Shown here piece by piece: positions 16,427 to 26,235 of a stretch of DNA of 56,922 nt. Under the pieces are notes generated by a model, which saw only the letters and a list, made by a program, of their open reading frames with translations, was not told the origin of the DNA and ran no database searches. Both the position numbers and the translations under genes were made by a program. Source of the DNA: Acholeplasma sp. OttesenSCG-928-E16 (lineage in GTDB: Bacteria > Bacillota_I > Bacilli_A > Acholeplasmatales > Acholeplasmataceae); NCBI GenBank assembly GCA_030266845.1, contig JAJDIT010000007.1, positions 1 through 56,922 on the forward strand, given 5' to 3'. Within the stretch, counting starts at the first letter, position 1. Each line of letters starts with the position of its first letter.

Positions 16427-19400
16427 GAATTACTTATTAGAAAAAATAGATATAAAAAAAATAAAAGGCGATAATAATCGCTTTTTTAAACATTCTAATA
16501 TTTATTTTAATACCCTTATGATCTTAAAAGATTTTTATCAAGGGGAAAACTCCATTTTTGTATGTCTTCCCAACTTGTATGAAGCCCAAAAATATTATGA
16601 TCAATTGGTGGAATTGACCAAGGAGGAAAATATCCTTTTTTATCCATCAGATCAAACACTAACTTCAATGATGGCCCTTGGGAGCCCAGAATTTAAATCT
16701 GAAAGATTATTTACGCTTAGAAAATTATTAACAAATGACAAATTCATTGTAGTAACGACCAAAGACGGATTAAGTCAAAGACAACTAAGACCAGAAGATT
16801 ATCAAAACTCAGTTATTAAGATAAATAAAAATCAAGAATATGGGTTTCAAAAGCTAATCAGATTATTAATAAATAATGGGTTTGAACGTGTATTTACTGT
16901 AGAAAAACCGGGTGAATTTAGCGTTCGCGGTTCAATAATTGATTTTTTCTCTTTAGACACAAACCATCCCCACAGATTAGATTTTTTTGGAGATACCGTT
17001 GAAGATATAAAGATTTTTGACATAGAAACCCAAAGATCAATCGAGGAAAGAGAAAACGTCTTACTAACTCCAATGAATGAGCTTTTCTATACTGAATCCA
17101 TAAAAGAAATTGCCATAGATAGTATTAACCATTACTTTAAAAATTATACCTTATCAACTAGAGAACAAGAAAAGTTAGATAAAGATATTGAGTCAATAAG
17201 AGAGAGAAAAAAACTAGAAGGATTAAATCTTTATATCCCATTTTTCAATTCAGATGAGACAACCATACTAGATTTTTCTTCAAAAAAGCTCATCTATGCT
17301 ATTGATTATCATAAAATGGAAATCAATGAAAAACAAATAAATGATGACTTAAATACATTCGCAAGAACTCTAAATGGAAGAGCTTTTATTGATATTCCAT
17401 TTCGTTTACCACTAAGCGAGTTAAAGAATAAAATTGATTTTTTTGTTGGTAATGAAGGAATAGACTTAAAAGTTATAGAGACAAACGAATATAAAGGAAA
17501 TCTGGATTTATTAATTTTAGACTTAAATTCATATCCTTCCTATACTAAAATAATTACAATCAAGGATGAAAAAAGGCTTCAAGAATTAAAAGAAAAGCTT
17601 GACCAAGAGCAAATTTATTATAATGATCAAGGAATCCTCGAAAAAGAGTTGAATATAATCAAAGAATCAAATGGACTTTCATTTATTTTTGCGGAAGAAC
17701 AAATACTTTTAATCAATGAAGAAAAAATTTATAACATAAAAATAAGGGGTAGAATACAATACCGCAGTGTTATGAACCAATCAACTAGAGTGCGACATAT
17801 TGATGACCTAAGAGTGGGAGACTTTGTTGTTCACTATGATTATGGGATTGGTGAATATCTTGGCTTAAAAACTATGGAGTTAGGTAGTGGGAAAAGAGAT
17901 TATCTTCAAATAATGTATCAAGACAATGAAATGCTCTATGTACCAGTTGATCAAATTGATCTAGTATTAAAGTATAGCAATTATGAGGGAACAAGACCAA
18001 AACTATCAAAGATGAGCGGAAGGTCTTGGAGTAGAACCAAGCTAGCAGTAAAACAAAAAATCAAAGAACTAAGCGATCGCTTAATAAGCCTTTATGCTAG
18101 AAGACACGAAGCCCAAGGATTTGCGTATCCGAAGGATGATTCTATGCAACAGCAACTAGAAGATGATTTTTTATATCAAGAGACAATAGATCAGAAAAAA
18201 GCTATTTTAGATGTTAAACATGATATGGAGTCAACTGAACCAATGGATAGATTAATCTGTGGGGATGTTGGCTTTGGGAAAACCGAAGTAGCCCTACGTG
18301 CAGCATTTAAAGCTATCCTGGCAGCAAAACAAGTTGTCTATTTAGTTCCAACAACTGTCTTAGCTAGACAACATTACTATACATTTAAGGAAAGATTAGA
18401 GAAATACGGATGCAACGTTGCCATATTGAGTAGATTTGTAAGCAATAAGAAGCAAAAAGAAATAATCGATAAATTAGCAAAAGGATTAGTTGATATAGTA
18501 ATAGGGACACATCGATTGTTGTCCAATGACATTAAATTTAAGGATCTTGGTTTATTCATTATTGATGAGGAGCAAAGATTTGGTGTTATTCACAAAGAAA
18601 AAATTAAAGAAATGAAAATAAATGTAGACACCCTAACCTTATCAGCTACTCCAATCCCAAGAACTCTCCAAATGTCCATGATGGGACTAAAAGACTTATC
18701 GATGATCGAAACTCCTCCACTAAATAGATACCCAGTGCAAACTTATGTCCTAGAAAGAGAAGAAGCTTTAATCAAAGAAGCTATCGAAAGAGAAATAGCA
18801 AGAGGCGGACAAGTTTTTTACTTATTTAACGATACCGCAAGAATTGAATTTATGGTTGAAAAAATCAAAGAATTAGTGCCAACCGCTAAAGTTACATTTG
18901 CTCACGGAAAAATGCAAAAAGACAAGCTAGAAGATGTTTTATCAGATTTTATCGATCATTATTATGATGTATTGGTTGCGACAACAATTATTGAAACGGG
19001 TATTGATATTCCAAACACTAACACCTTGATAATTCATGATGCCGATAAGCTTGGGCTTTCTCAGTTATATCAAATTAGAGGTAGAGTAGGAAGGTCTGAT
19101 CGCATTGCATATGCCTATTTGATGTATGAAAGAAATAAAAATATCAACGATGAAGCAAGAAAGAGACTAACAGCTATTGAAGATTTCACAGATTTGGGTA
19201 GTGGATATAAAATCGCTATGCGCGATTTATCAATTAGAGGAGCCGGAGATATTTTAGGTAGTGAACAATCTGGCTTTATTGATACAGTTGGGATAGAATT
19301 ATATATGAAGTTATTGGAAGAAGCAATTCAAAACAAGGATTATTTTGAGGATATCAAATTAAGGACCAACGATGAAGTATTTGCAGATCGACATATTGAT

Positions 19401-19808
19401 GATACATATATAAGTGACGATGCAGTTCGGATAGAGATTCATAAAAGAATAGCTGGGGTTGAAAACCTTCATGATTGTGAAGATCTAAGAAATGAACTTA
19501 CAGATAGATTCGGTGTTTTAGGACCTGACCTAGTCTTATATATATATGAAAAACTATTTAAGAAGTTATCAAGCAGAATCGGAGTAGAGAAGACGATTAA
19601 ACAGAAGGACAGCATAATACTTCAGATATCAAAAGATGCATCTTTAAGAATTGATGGCCAAAAACTATTTGAATTAGTAGTTAATTATAAATTTCCAATA
19701 AGATTGGGATATGTTAAAGAAAGAGTAACAATGTCTTTTGATGTAAGTAAGGAAAAACAACATTGGTTGTTCTTGTTAGCTGAGTTTTTAAATAAGTATT
19801 TTACGTAG
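16419..19808 (+). CDS. mfd: Transcription-repair coupling factor
   Basis: Mfd removes RNA polymerase stalled at DNA lesions and recruits UvrA. The 1129 residues carry a UvrB-like N-terminal module (GSPEFKSERLFTLRKLL, RGSIIDFFS). The CarD/RID RNA-polymerase-interacting domain is at about 459-514 (LRVGDFVVHYDYGIGEYLG). The translocase motor has Walker A CGDVGFGKTE (about 614-623), the Walker B variant DEEQRFGV (about 716-723), SATPIPRTLQMSM and GRVGRSDR. The C-terminal D7 regulatory domain follows. Length is near the family's usual 1100-1180. Its start overlaps pth. Confidence 0.97.
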   Translation: MIKNYLLEKIDIKKIKGDNNRFFKHSNIYFNTLMILKDFYQGENSIFVCLPNLYEAQKYYDQLVELTKEENILFYPSDQTLTSMMALGSPEFKSERLFTLRKLLTNDKFIVVTTKDGLSQRQLRPEDYQNSVIKINKNQEYGFQKLIRLLINNGFERVFTVEKPGEFSVRGSIIDFFSLDTNHPHRLDFFGDTVEDIKIFDIETQRSIEERENVLLTPMNELFYTESIKEIAIDSINHYFKNYTLSTREQEKLDKDIESIRERKKLEGLNLYIPFFNSDETTILDFSSKKLIYAIDYHKMEINEKQINDDLNTFARTLNGRAFIDIPFRLPLSELKNKIDFFVGNEGIDLKVIETNEYKGNLDLLILDLNSYPSYTKIITIKDEKRLQELKEKLDQEQIYYNDQGILEKELNIIKESNGLSFIFAEEQILLINEEKIYNIKIRGRIQYRSVMNQSTRVRHIDDLRVGDFVVHYDYGIGEYLGLKTMELGSGKRDYLQIMYQDNEMLYVPVDQIDLVLKYSNYEGTRPKLSKMSGRSWSRTKLAVKQKIKELSDRLISLYARRHEAQGFAYPKDDSMQQQLEDDFLYQETIDQKKAILDVKHDMESTEPMDRLICGDVGFGKTEVALRAAFKAILAAKQVVYLVPTTVLARQHYYTFKERLEKYGCNVAILSRFVSNKKQKEIIDKLAKGLVDIVIGTHRLLSNDIKFKDLGLFIIDEEQRFGVIHKEKIKEMKINVDTLTLSATPIPRTLQMSMMGLKDLSMIETPPLNRYPVQTYVLEREEALIKEAIEREIARGGQVFYLFNDTARIEFMVEKIKELVPTAKVTFAHGKMQKDKLEDVLSDFIDHYYDVLVATTIIETGIDIPNTNTLIIHDADKLGLSQLYQIRGRVGRSDRIAYAYLMYERNKNINDEARKRLTAIEDFTDLGSGYKIAMRDLSIRGAGDILGSEQSGFIDTVGIELYMKLLEEAIQNKDYFEDIKLRTNDEVFADRHIDDTYISDDAVRIEIHKRIAGVENLHDCEDLRNELTDRFGVLGPDLVLYIYEKLFKKLSSRIGVEKTIKQKDSIILQISKDASLRIDGQKLFELVVNYKFPIRLGYVKERVTMSFDVSKEKQHWLFLLAEFLNKYFT

Positions 19809-19814
19809 GTGAAT

Positions 19815-20492
19815 ATGAGTTTTTATGATGAATTTTCCAAATATTATAACGATATTTTTCCACTAGATAAGAATTTAGCGGATTCTTTAGTGATGGGCCA
19901 AAAAATAAAAAACATTTTAGATATTGGATGTGCAACCGGCGAATATGCAAAATATTTTTCTAGGCAAGGATACATTGTAGATGCATTTGACCTTTCAAAA
20001 CAGATGATAGATATCTCAGTTCAAGACAATCCCCATAATGTCAATTTTTTCGTTTCAAACATGATCACATATAAAAGAAAAAAATCATATGATTTAATAT
20101 ATTGCATAGGGTCAACAATTGCTCATATCAATACTAAGGAAAATCTAAAAAAATTTATTAAAAACTCATATGATAATTTGAGGGAAAAAGGCGTTATTAA
20201 AATAAAATCACTCGATTACATGTTTTTATTTAATAATGGCATTAATAGATTAGAAGACTTAGTTTCTGCTAACCAAGAAGTAATATTGAAAAGAAACTTT
20301 GAGTTTTCAAATACTGACGTTTTATTTAAAACAACTTTAGTGACTAAAGAAAAAACATATAACAGTATAACCAAACTAATGTTGCTTTCAAGGCGAATTC
20401 TAGAAGATGTATTATTAGAGTTGAATATATCAAACTATTCGTTTGGTGAAGATAAAAGAACTATTTTTTTGACAATTACTAAGAATATCTAA
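19815..20492 (+). CDS. Class I SAM-dependent methyltransferase, substrate unknown
   Basis: The 225-residue protein has the SAM-binding motif I NILDIGCATGEYAKYF and motif II VDAFDLSKQMI. It then has YDLIYCIGSTIAHI, typical of small-molecule methyltransferases of the UbiE/MenG-like fold. I take the ATG at 19815 (MSFYDEF), preceded by AGGTG. The GTG two codons earlier immediately follows the mfd stop and overlaps that site. It is the last gene of the mfd operon. The substrate cannot be predicted. Confidence 0.85.
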   Translation: MSFYDEFSKYYNDIFPLDKNLADSLVMGQKIKNILDIGCATGEYAKYFSRQGYIVDAFDLSKQMIDISVQDNPHNVNFFVSNMITYKRKKSYDLIYCIGSTIAHINTKENLKKFIKNSYDNLREKGVIKIKSLDYMFLFNNGINRLEDLVSANQEVILKRNFEFSNTDVLFKTTLVTKEKTYNSITKLMLLSRRILEDVLLELNISNYSFGEDKRTIFLTITKNI

Positions 20493-20534
20493 GAATCAAG
20501 GGTTTCCCATAGTTTTATAAAAATTGATTATATG

Positions 20535-20590
20535 TTGTAAATGTAACTAGATAATGTTAAAATTACTTTGGTCCTAAGGACCAATTTTAT
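20535..20590 (+). promoter_or_regulatory. Promoter and hairpin before the flavin dehydrogenase
   Basis: TTGTAA (20535-20540), 17-nt spacer, TAAAAT (20558-20563) with TGT before it. Immediately after is an inverted repeat TTGGTCC-TAA-GGACCAA (20568-20584), followed by TTTTATTTT. The hairpin would sit at the 5' end of transcripts from this promoter. It also looks like a terminator for transcripts arriving from mfd. Confidence 0.6.
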
Positions 20591-20603
20591 TTTGGAGGTA
20601 ATC

Positions 20604-22010
20604 ATGTACGATTGTATTATTGTAGGTGCGGGTCCAGCTGGAATATTTTGTGCGTATGAGTTAATTACTAAGAATCCAAACTTTAAAGTATTATTAGTAG
20701 ATAAGGGTCATAATATTTATAACAGAAGATGCCCTATATTAGAGGGTAAACTAGAAAAATGCCCGGTGGATAAAAAAGGTATTTCTGGTTGTCATCCGGC
20801 TTGTTCAATAACCAGTGGTTTTGGTGGAGCTGGAGCATATTCTGACGGGAAATTCAACATTACCGAGGAATTTGGAGGCTGGCTTACTGATTATTTATCC
20901 AATGAAACAGTTTTAGAATTAATTAATTACGTTGATAAAATCTATCTAGATCATGGAGCAACCAAGACAATAACCGATCCCAATACTTCCCACGTTAAGG
21001 AAATAGAAAAAAGAGGTATCGCTGTTGGGTTAAAACTCCTAAGAGCTAAAGTTAGACATTTAGGTACCGAAGAAAACCTTAAGATAATGAAATCAATTTA
21101 TGATTTTTTAGAAAACAAAATTGATATGAAATTTAAAACAGAAGTTATAGATATCAAGGTAGAAGACAATAAGGTGATCGGAATTATACTAGACAATGAC
21201 GAATTAATCGAAGGGTCAAACATTTTGTTGGCTGCCGGCAGAGATGGTTCTATGTGGATATCAAAACTTTGTAGAAAACATGATATTAAGCAAACTAATA
21301 ATCAAGTTGATATCGGGGTTAGAGTTGAAACAAACAATATCATAATGGAAGAAATAAATGAACATCTATATGAAGGAAAATTTGTTTATAATGCATCAGT
21401 TGGAACTCAAGTGAGGACGTTTTGTTCGAATCCGAGCGGTCACGTTGTTATTGAAAACTATAATGGCACCATGTTAGCAAACGGACATTCATATCACGAT
21501 CCTAAGCTTGGAAGCGATAATACTAACTTTGCAGTCTTAGTATCCCATGTTTTTAAAGACCCATATGATAATCCAAACGAGTATGGGCATTCAATCGGTA
21601 AAATAGCTAATAAATTAAGCTTAGGTTCTATCATAGTTCAAAGATACGGGGATTTAAAAACCGGAAGAAGAACCACTGATAGCAAACTAAAAAAAGGATT
21701 TGTTAAGCCGACACTAAATAAAGCGATTCCAGGCGATTTAGGCTTAATTTTACCTTACAACACCTTAAAATCAATTGTTGAAATGATCGAAGCATTAGAT
21801 CATGTCACCCCAGGAATTGCTAATGAGCACACTCTTTTATATGGGGTAGAAACAAAATTCTATTCAGCAAGACCGGAAACCGATCAATTTTTCGAGACAA
21901 AAGTTTCTGGATTATACATGGCTGGTGATGGAGCCGGTTTAACGAGAGGATTAGCACAAGCGGGAGCTAATGGAGTATGGATTGCAAGACGAATTCTTTT
22001 TAAAAAATAA
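20604..22010 (+). CDS. FAD-dependent dehydrogenase (COG2509-like)
   Basis: The 468-residue flavoprotein begins with the Rossmann motif DCIIVGAGPAGIFCAYEL. It has a Cys-rich stretch RRCPILEGKLEKCPVDKKG...CHPACSITSGFGG, and ends GLYMAGDGAGLTRGLAQAGANG, which closes the FAD site. This pattern fits the uncharacterised FAD-dependent dehydrogenases related to HI0933/GidA-like flavoproteins. The ATG at 20604 follows TTGGAGG; upstream in-frame codons precede the promoter hairpin. It is followed 12 nt later by the dehydratase activase gene. The reaction is unknown. The Cys-rich N-terminal part might bind metal. Confidence 0.8.
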   Translation: MYDCIIVGAGPAGIFCAYELITKNPNFKVLLVDKGHNIYNRRCPILEGKLEKCPVDKKGISGCHPACSITSGFGGAGAYSDGKFNITEEFGGWLTDYLSNETVLELINYVDKIYLDHGATKTITDPNTSHVKEIEKRGIAVGLKLLRAKVRHLGTEENLKIMKSIYDFLENKIDMKFKTEVIDIKVEDNKVIGIILDNDELIEGSNILLAAGRDGSMWISKLCRKHDIKQTNNQVDIGVRVETNNIIMEEINEHLYEGKFVYNASVGTQVRTFCSNPSGHVVIENYNGTMLANGHSYHDPKLGSDNTNFAVLVSHVFKDPYDNPNEYGHSIGKIANKLSLGSIIVQRYGDLKTGRRTTDSKLKKGFVKPTLNKAIPGDLGLILPYNTLKSIVEMIEALDHVTPGIANEHTLLYGVETKFYSARPETDQFFETKVSGLYMAGDGAGLTRGLAQAGANGVWIARRILFKK

Positions 22011-22022
22011 GGAGATAAGACA

Positions 22023-25000
22023 TTGTTACATATCGGTTTTGATATAGGATCGACAACTATAAAGATAGTTGTTTTAGACGACAATAAACAAATTTTATAT
22101 AGCGACTACCAAAGACATTTTTCAGACATTGCTAAAACATTCAAAAAGCTAATAAAGGGAGCAATGAAAAAATTTCCAAGAGCCGAGTTTACTGCGAAGA
22201 TAACAGGTTCTGGGGGATTATCTATCTCAAAATGGCTGGGAATTGAATTTATCCAAGAAGTTATCGCCTCAGTCAATTCGGTTGAACATAATTTTAAAAA
22301 CGTTGACTGTGTGATAGAACTTGGTGGCGAGGATGCCAAAATAACTTTCTTCAAAAACGGGATAGAGCAAAGAATGAATGGAACTTGTGCCGGTGGAACC
22401 GGAGCATTCATTGATCAGATGGCATCACTTTTAAATACTGATCCAATGGGTGTTAATGAATATGCAAAAAAAGCCACAATGACTTACCCAATAGCGGCAA
22501 GATGTGGTGTTTTTGCAAAATCAGATATTCAACCATTATTAAATGAAGGGGCAAAAAAAGAAGATATCTCAAAATCTATCTTTCAAGCCGTTGTTAATCA
22601 GACAATATCGGGATTAGCCTGTGGAATGCCAATTAGAGGGGTTGTTGTTTTTTTAGGAGGACCTTTAAAGTTTTTAAGCGAACTAGGAGCAACTTTTAAA
22701 GAAACTCTAAATTTAGATGATTCTCATGCGATTTTTCCTGAAAATGGTGAATTGTACGTCGCCTTAGGAGCTGCCCTTGATTCTTTTAATAGTAAAATCC
22801 ATTCCTTTGATAAATTACTAAAAAAGCTTGATACGGCTGTAGAAACGGAGTTTGATGTTGGAAGACTAGAACCCTTATTTAATAATGAAACGGAATATCA
22901 AGTTTTTAAAGAAAGACATCAAGAAAGAGTAAAAAGAACGCAACTATCTTCTTATAAAGGAGATGCTTTTTTAGGAATCGATTGTGGATCGACAACAACT
23001 AAAATGGTTTTAGCCGGTAGCAAGGGGGAACTATTATATGAGTTTTATAGTAATAATCAAGGAGAACCTCTAAGAGTTATTAGAGAGGCAGTTCTAAAAT
23101 TATATAATATATTACCAGATGATGTCAGTATAAAAAGTAGTTGCGCAACCGGATATGGAGAAGCATTAGTTAAAGCAGCATTAAAAATGGACTTAGGTGA
23201 AATAGAAACCGTAGCACACCAAAGGGCGGCTGAGGAATTTTTACCTGGTGTTGATTTTATTTTGGATATTGGCGGGCAGGATATGAAATGTATTACCGCA
23301 AAAGATGGAGTAATATACTCTGTTCTATTGAATGAAGCCTGTTCAGCTGGTTGTGGTTCTTTTTTAGAGAACTTCGCAGGATCACTAAATATCTCAATGA
23401 ATGACTTTGTAAAACAAGCAATTTCAGCTCAAAATCCGGTTGATTTAGGTTCTAGATGCACCGTTTTCATGAACTCAAAAGTAAAACAAGCTCAAAAAGA
23501 AGGGGCATCAGTGGGAGATATAGCTTCTGGATTAGCTTATTCGGTCGTCAAAAACTCATTATATAAAGTAATTAGGTTAAGAAATAAAGATGAATTAGGA
23601 AAAAGAATTATCGTTCAAGGGGGAACCTTCTTAAATGATGCTGTTTTAAGAGCTTTTGAGAAAATAACAGAAAGAGAAGTCGTTAGACCAGACATATCTG
23701 GCATTATGGGGGCATACGGCTGTGCATTAATTGCCAACGATCGCTATAAAATAGGATATAAAACTTCACTGGTTGATGAAAATGAGTTGAAGAATTTAAA
23801 TATTTCTTCTACGATTAGAAGATGTGGTCTGTGTTCTAATAATTGTGCGATGACAATTTATCATTTTTCAGAAAACGATGAATACATCACTGGAAATAGA
23901 TGCGAAAGAGGATTAGGAAGAGAAATAGTTAAGTCAGAACTACCTAATCTATATAAATTCAAATACGAAAGGATTTTTAGATACAAATCCCTGCCCAAAA
24001 AAGAATCAAAAGGAGTTGTTGGAATTCCAAGAGTTTTGAATATGTATGAAAACTACCCTTTTTGGCATGCTTTTTTTACTAAGTTAGGGTATAGTGTTGT
24101 ATTATCTTCTAAAAGTTCAAGAAAAGTATACGAAAAGGGTATCGAAACCATTCCATCAGAATCAGTATGTTATCCGGCAAAGTTATCTCATGGTCATATT
24201 ATTGATTTGATCGAAAAAAAAGTTGATTTTATATTTTATCCATCTGTTTTCTTTGAAGAAAAGAAAGTAATGGAGGCAAATAATCAATTTAACTGTCCAA
24301 TTGTTATGAGTTATCCAGAAGTTATTAAAAATAATGTTGATAGTATAGAAGAAAACAATATAGAATATATACATCCTTTTGTCTCATTTCATGATAGAGC
24401 CGCTTTAATAAAAACATTGATAAAAGTATTCACAGAAAAAGGTCATCTAAAAGAAGATATCATTCTTGCCTGTCAACAAGGTTTCATTGAGGATAAACGG
24501 TTTAAAGATGACGTTAGAATAGAAGGCGAAAGAGCATTATGTTATATCAAAGATAACAATTTAAAGGGAATTGTTTTAGCCGGTAGGCCATATCATATTG
24601 ATCCAGAAATTAATCATAAAATTGATGAATTGATTGTAGGTTTTGGGTACCCTGTTTTAACAGAAGATGCTATATATCATCTTGGCAATGTTGATCGCCC
24701 ACTTAGAGTTGTTGATCAATGGGTATACCACTCAAGATTATATCAGGCTGCTGATTATGTTTGTCATAATCCAAATCTAGAGATGATTCAGTTAAACTCA
24801 TTTGGCTGTGGACTGGATGCAGTAACAACAGATCAGGTGCAAGAGATTTTAGAAAGACACAATAAAATATATACAGTTTTAAAAATAGATGAGGTCTCAA
24901 ATCTAGGAAGTGCCCGAATTCGAATTAGATCTTTAAAGGCAGCTATAGATGCTAGAGAAGATAAAAACATATGTTTTGACCCAATATATCAAGTATCTGC

Positions 25001-26234
25001 GCCGCTAGAATTTACAAAGGAAATGAAAAAAGAGTACACTATTTTAGGCCCACAAATGGCACCTTATCAATTTAACTTATTAGAGTCTGCAATAAGATCT
25101 GGCGGTTATAACTTGGAGTTATTAAAGGTTGCTGATGCAACGGATTTAGAATACGGATTAAAATATGTTCATAATGATGCGTGTTACCCTTCCTTGATCA
25201 CAACTGGACAATTGATGAGAGCCATCGATAGCGGTAGATATGATACAAATAAGTTGGCTGTCATTATTACACAAACAGGTGGAGGATGTCGCGCAACCAA
25301 TTATATCGCTTTTATTAGAAAAGCTCTCAAAGATGCTGGATATTCAAATATTCCAGTTATTGGATTAGGTTCGGTTGAAAAGCACGAAGGATTCAAAATG
25401 GGTATAAAAATCGGACTGAAAGCTGGACATGCTTTATTGTTTGGGGACGCTATTATGCGAATGACCTTTAGAATGAGGCCATATGAACTAAATAAGGGTG
25501 AGACCGATAGACTCGCAACCATGTGGACAAATAAACTAAGAAAGAGCATCGAAGAGGGACATTACAATTTTAAAAAAGATATTAAGAAAATGGTTTTTGA
25601 TTTCGATAATATTCCAATTGATGAAACATTAAGGAAGCCTAAGGTTGGATTGGTGGGAGAAATACTAGTTAAATTTCATCCTTTCGCTAATAATGATGTT
25701 GTAGGGTTAGTCGAAAAAGAAGGCGGAGAAGCAGTTATGCCTGACTTATATGATTTTTTTCTTTATGGAATGAAGAATTCTGAGTATAAGAAAAAACTAT
25801 TTAATTTTGTCAATAAAGCTACCTATTTTAATCCAATCGCGATTCAAGTCCTAGAAAGAATAAGGAAGCCTTTAAAGGATGCCCTAAATGAATCCAAACA
25901 CTTTCTTGCACCACACTCGATCCATCAAACCGCCAAAGGAGCAGAAGAAATTGTGTCACTTGGCAATCAAACCGGTGAAGGATGGTTCTTAACTGGCGAA
26001 ATGGTTGAATTGATTCATGATGGAGTTGAAAATATCATTTGTATGCAACCATTTGCCTGTTTACCAAACCATGTCACCGGAAAAGGAATGATAAAAGCCC
26101 TAAAGAAAAAATATCCGATGAGCAATGTTGTTGCTATTGACTATGACCCAGGAGCAAGCGAGGTAAATCAAATTAACCGTATTAAATTAATGATGGCGGT
26201 TGCTCACAAAAATCTTCACCTCAAACAAAAATAA
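22023..26234 (+). CDS. Acyl-CoA dehydratase activase-like protein, 1403 aa
   Basis: This protein fuses two ASKHA ATPase domains of the BadF/BcrA/HgdC type with long C-terminal CoA-dehydratase-like regions. Domain 1 (about 1-260) has FDIGSTTIKIVV, ELGGEDAKI and NGTCAGGTGAF. Domain 2 (about 315-590) has IDCGSTTTKMVLAG, DIGGQDMKCI and NEACSAGCGSF, whose Cys would bind the bridging [4Fe-4S]. A DUF2229-like region follows with many Cys (RRCGLCSNNCAMT; PSESVCYPAKL). The C-terminal region includes NDACYPSLITTG and GGGCRATNYI. It starts with TTG after AAGGAG. Similar proteins of about 1400 residues occur in many anaerobic Bacillota, and their substrate is unknown. No separate dehydratase subunits lie nearby. 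It may drive a low-potential electron to its own C-terminal Fe-S region. Confidence 0.9.
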   Translation: MLHIGFDIGSTTIKIVVLDDNKQILYSDYQRHFSDIAKTFKKLIKGAMKKFPRAEFTAKITGSGGLSISKWLGIEFIQEVIASVNSVEHNFKNVDCVIELGGEDAKITFFKNGIEQRMNGTCAGGTGAFIDQMASLLNTDPMGVNEYAKKATMTYPIAARCGVFAKSDIQPLLNEGAKKEDISKSIFQAVVNQTISGLACGMPIRGVVVFLGGPLKFLSELGATFKETLNLDDSHAIFPENGELYVALGAALDSFNSKIHSFDKLLKKLDTAVETEFDVGRLEPLFNNETEYQVFKERHQERVKRTQLSSYKGDAFLGIDCGSTTTKMVLAGSKGELLYEFYSNNQGEPLRVIREAVLKLYNILPDDVSIKSSCATGYGEALVKAALKMDLGEIETVAHQRAAEEFLPGVDFILDIGGQDMKCITAKDGVIYSVLLNEACSAGCGSFLENFAGSLNISMNDFVKQAISAQNPVDLGSRCTVFMNSKVKQAQKEGASVGDIASGLAYSVVKNSLYKVIRLRNKDELGKRIIVQGGTFLNDAVLRAFEKITEREVVRPDISGIMGAYGCALIANDRYKIGYKTSLVDENELKNLNISSTIRRCGLCSNNCAMTIYHFSENDEYITGNRCERGLGREIVKSELPNLYKFKYERIFRYKSLPKKESKGVVGIPRVLNMYENYPFWHAFFTKLGYSVVLSSKSSRKVYEKGIETIPSESVCYPAKLSHGHIIDLIEKKVDFIFYPSVFFEEKKVMEANNQFNCPIVMSYPEVIKNNVDSIEENNIEYIHPFVSFHDRAALIKTLIKVFTEKGHLKEDIILACQQGFIEDKRFKDDVRIEGERALCYIKDNNLKGIVLAGRPYHIDPEINHKIDELIVGFGYPVLTEDAIYHLGNVDRPLRVVDQWVYHSRLYQAADYVCHNPNLEMIQLNSFGCGLDAVTTDQVQEILERHNKIYTVLKIDEVSNLGSARIRIRSLKAAIDAREDKNICFDPIYQVSAPLEFTKEMKKEYTILGPQMAPYQFNLLESAIRSGGYNLELLKVADATDLEYGLKYVHNDACYPSLITTGQLMRAIDSGRYDTNKLAVIITQTGGGCRATNYIAFIRKALKDAGYSNIPVIGLGSVEKHEGFKMGIKIGLKAGHALLFGDAIMRMTFRMRPYELNKGETDRLATMWTNKLRKSIEEGHYNFKKDIKKMVFDFDNIPIDETLRKPKVGLVGEILVKFHPFANNDVVGLVEKEGGEAVMPDLYDFFLYGMKNSEYKKKLFNFVNKATYFNPIAIQVLERIRKPLKDALNESKHFLAPHSIHQTAKGAEEIVSLGNQTGEGWFLTGEMVELIHDGVENIICMQPFACLPNHVTGKGMIKALKKKYPMSNVVAIDYDPGASEVNQINRIKLMMAVAHKNLHLKQK

Positions 26235-26235
26235 T

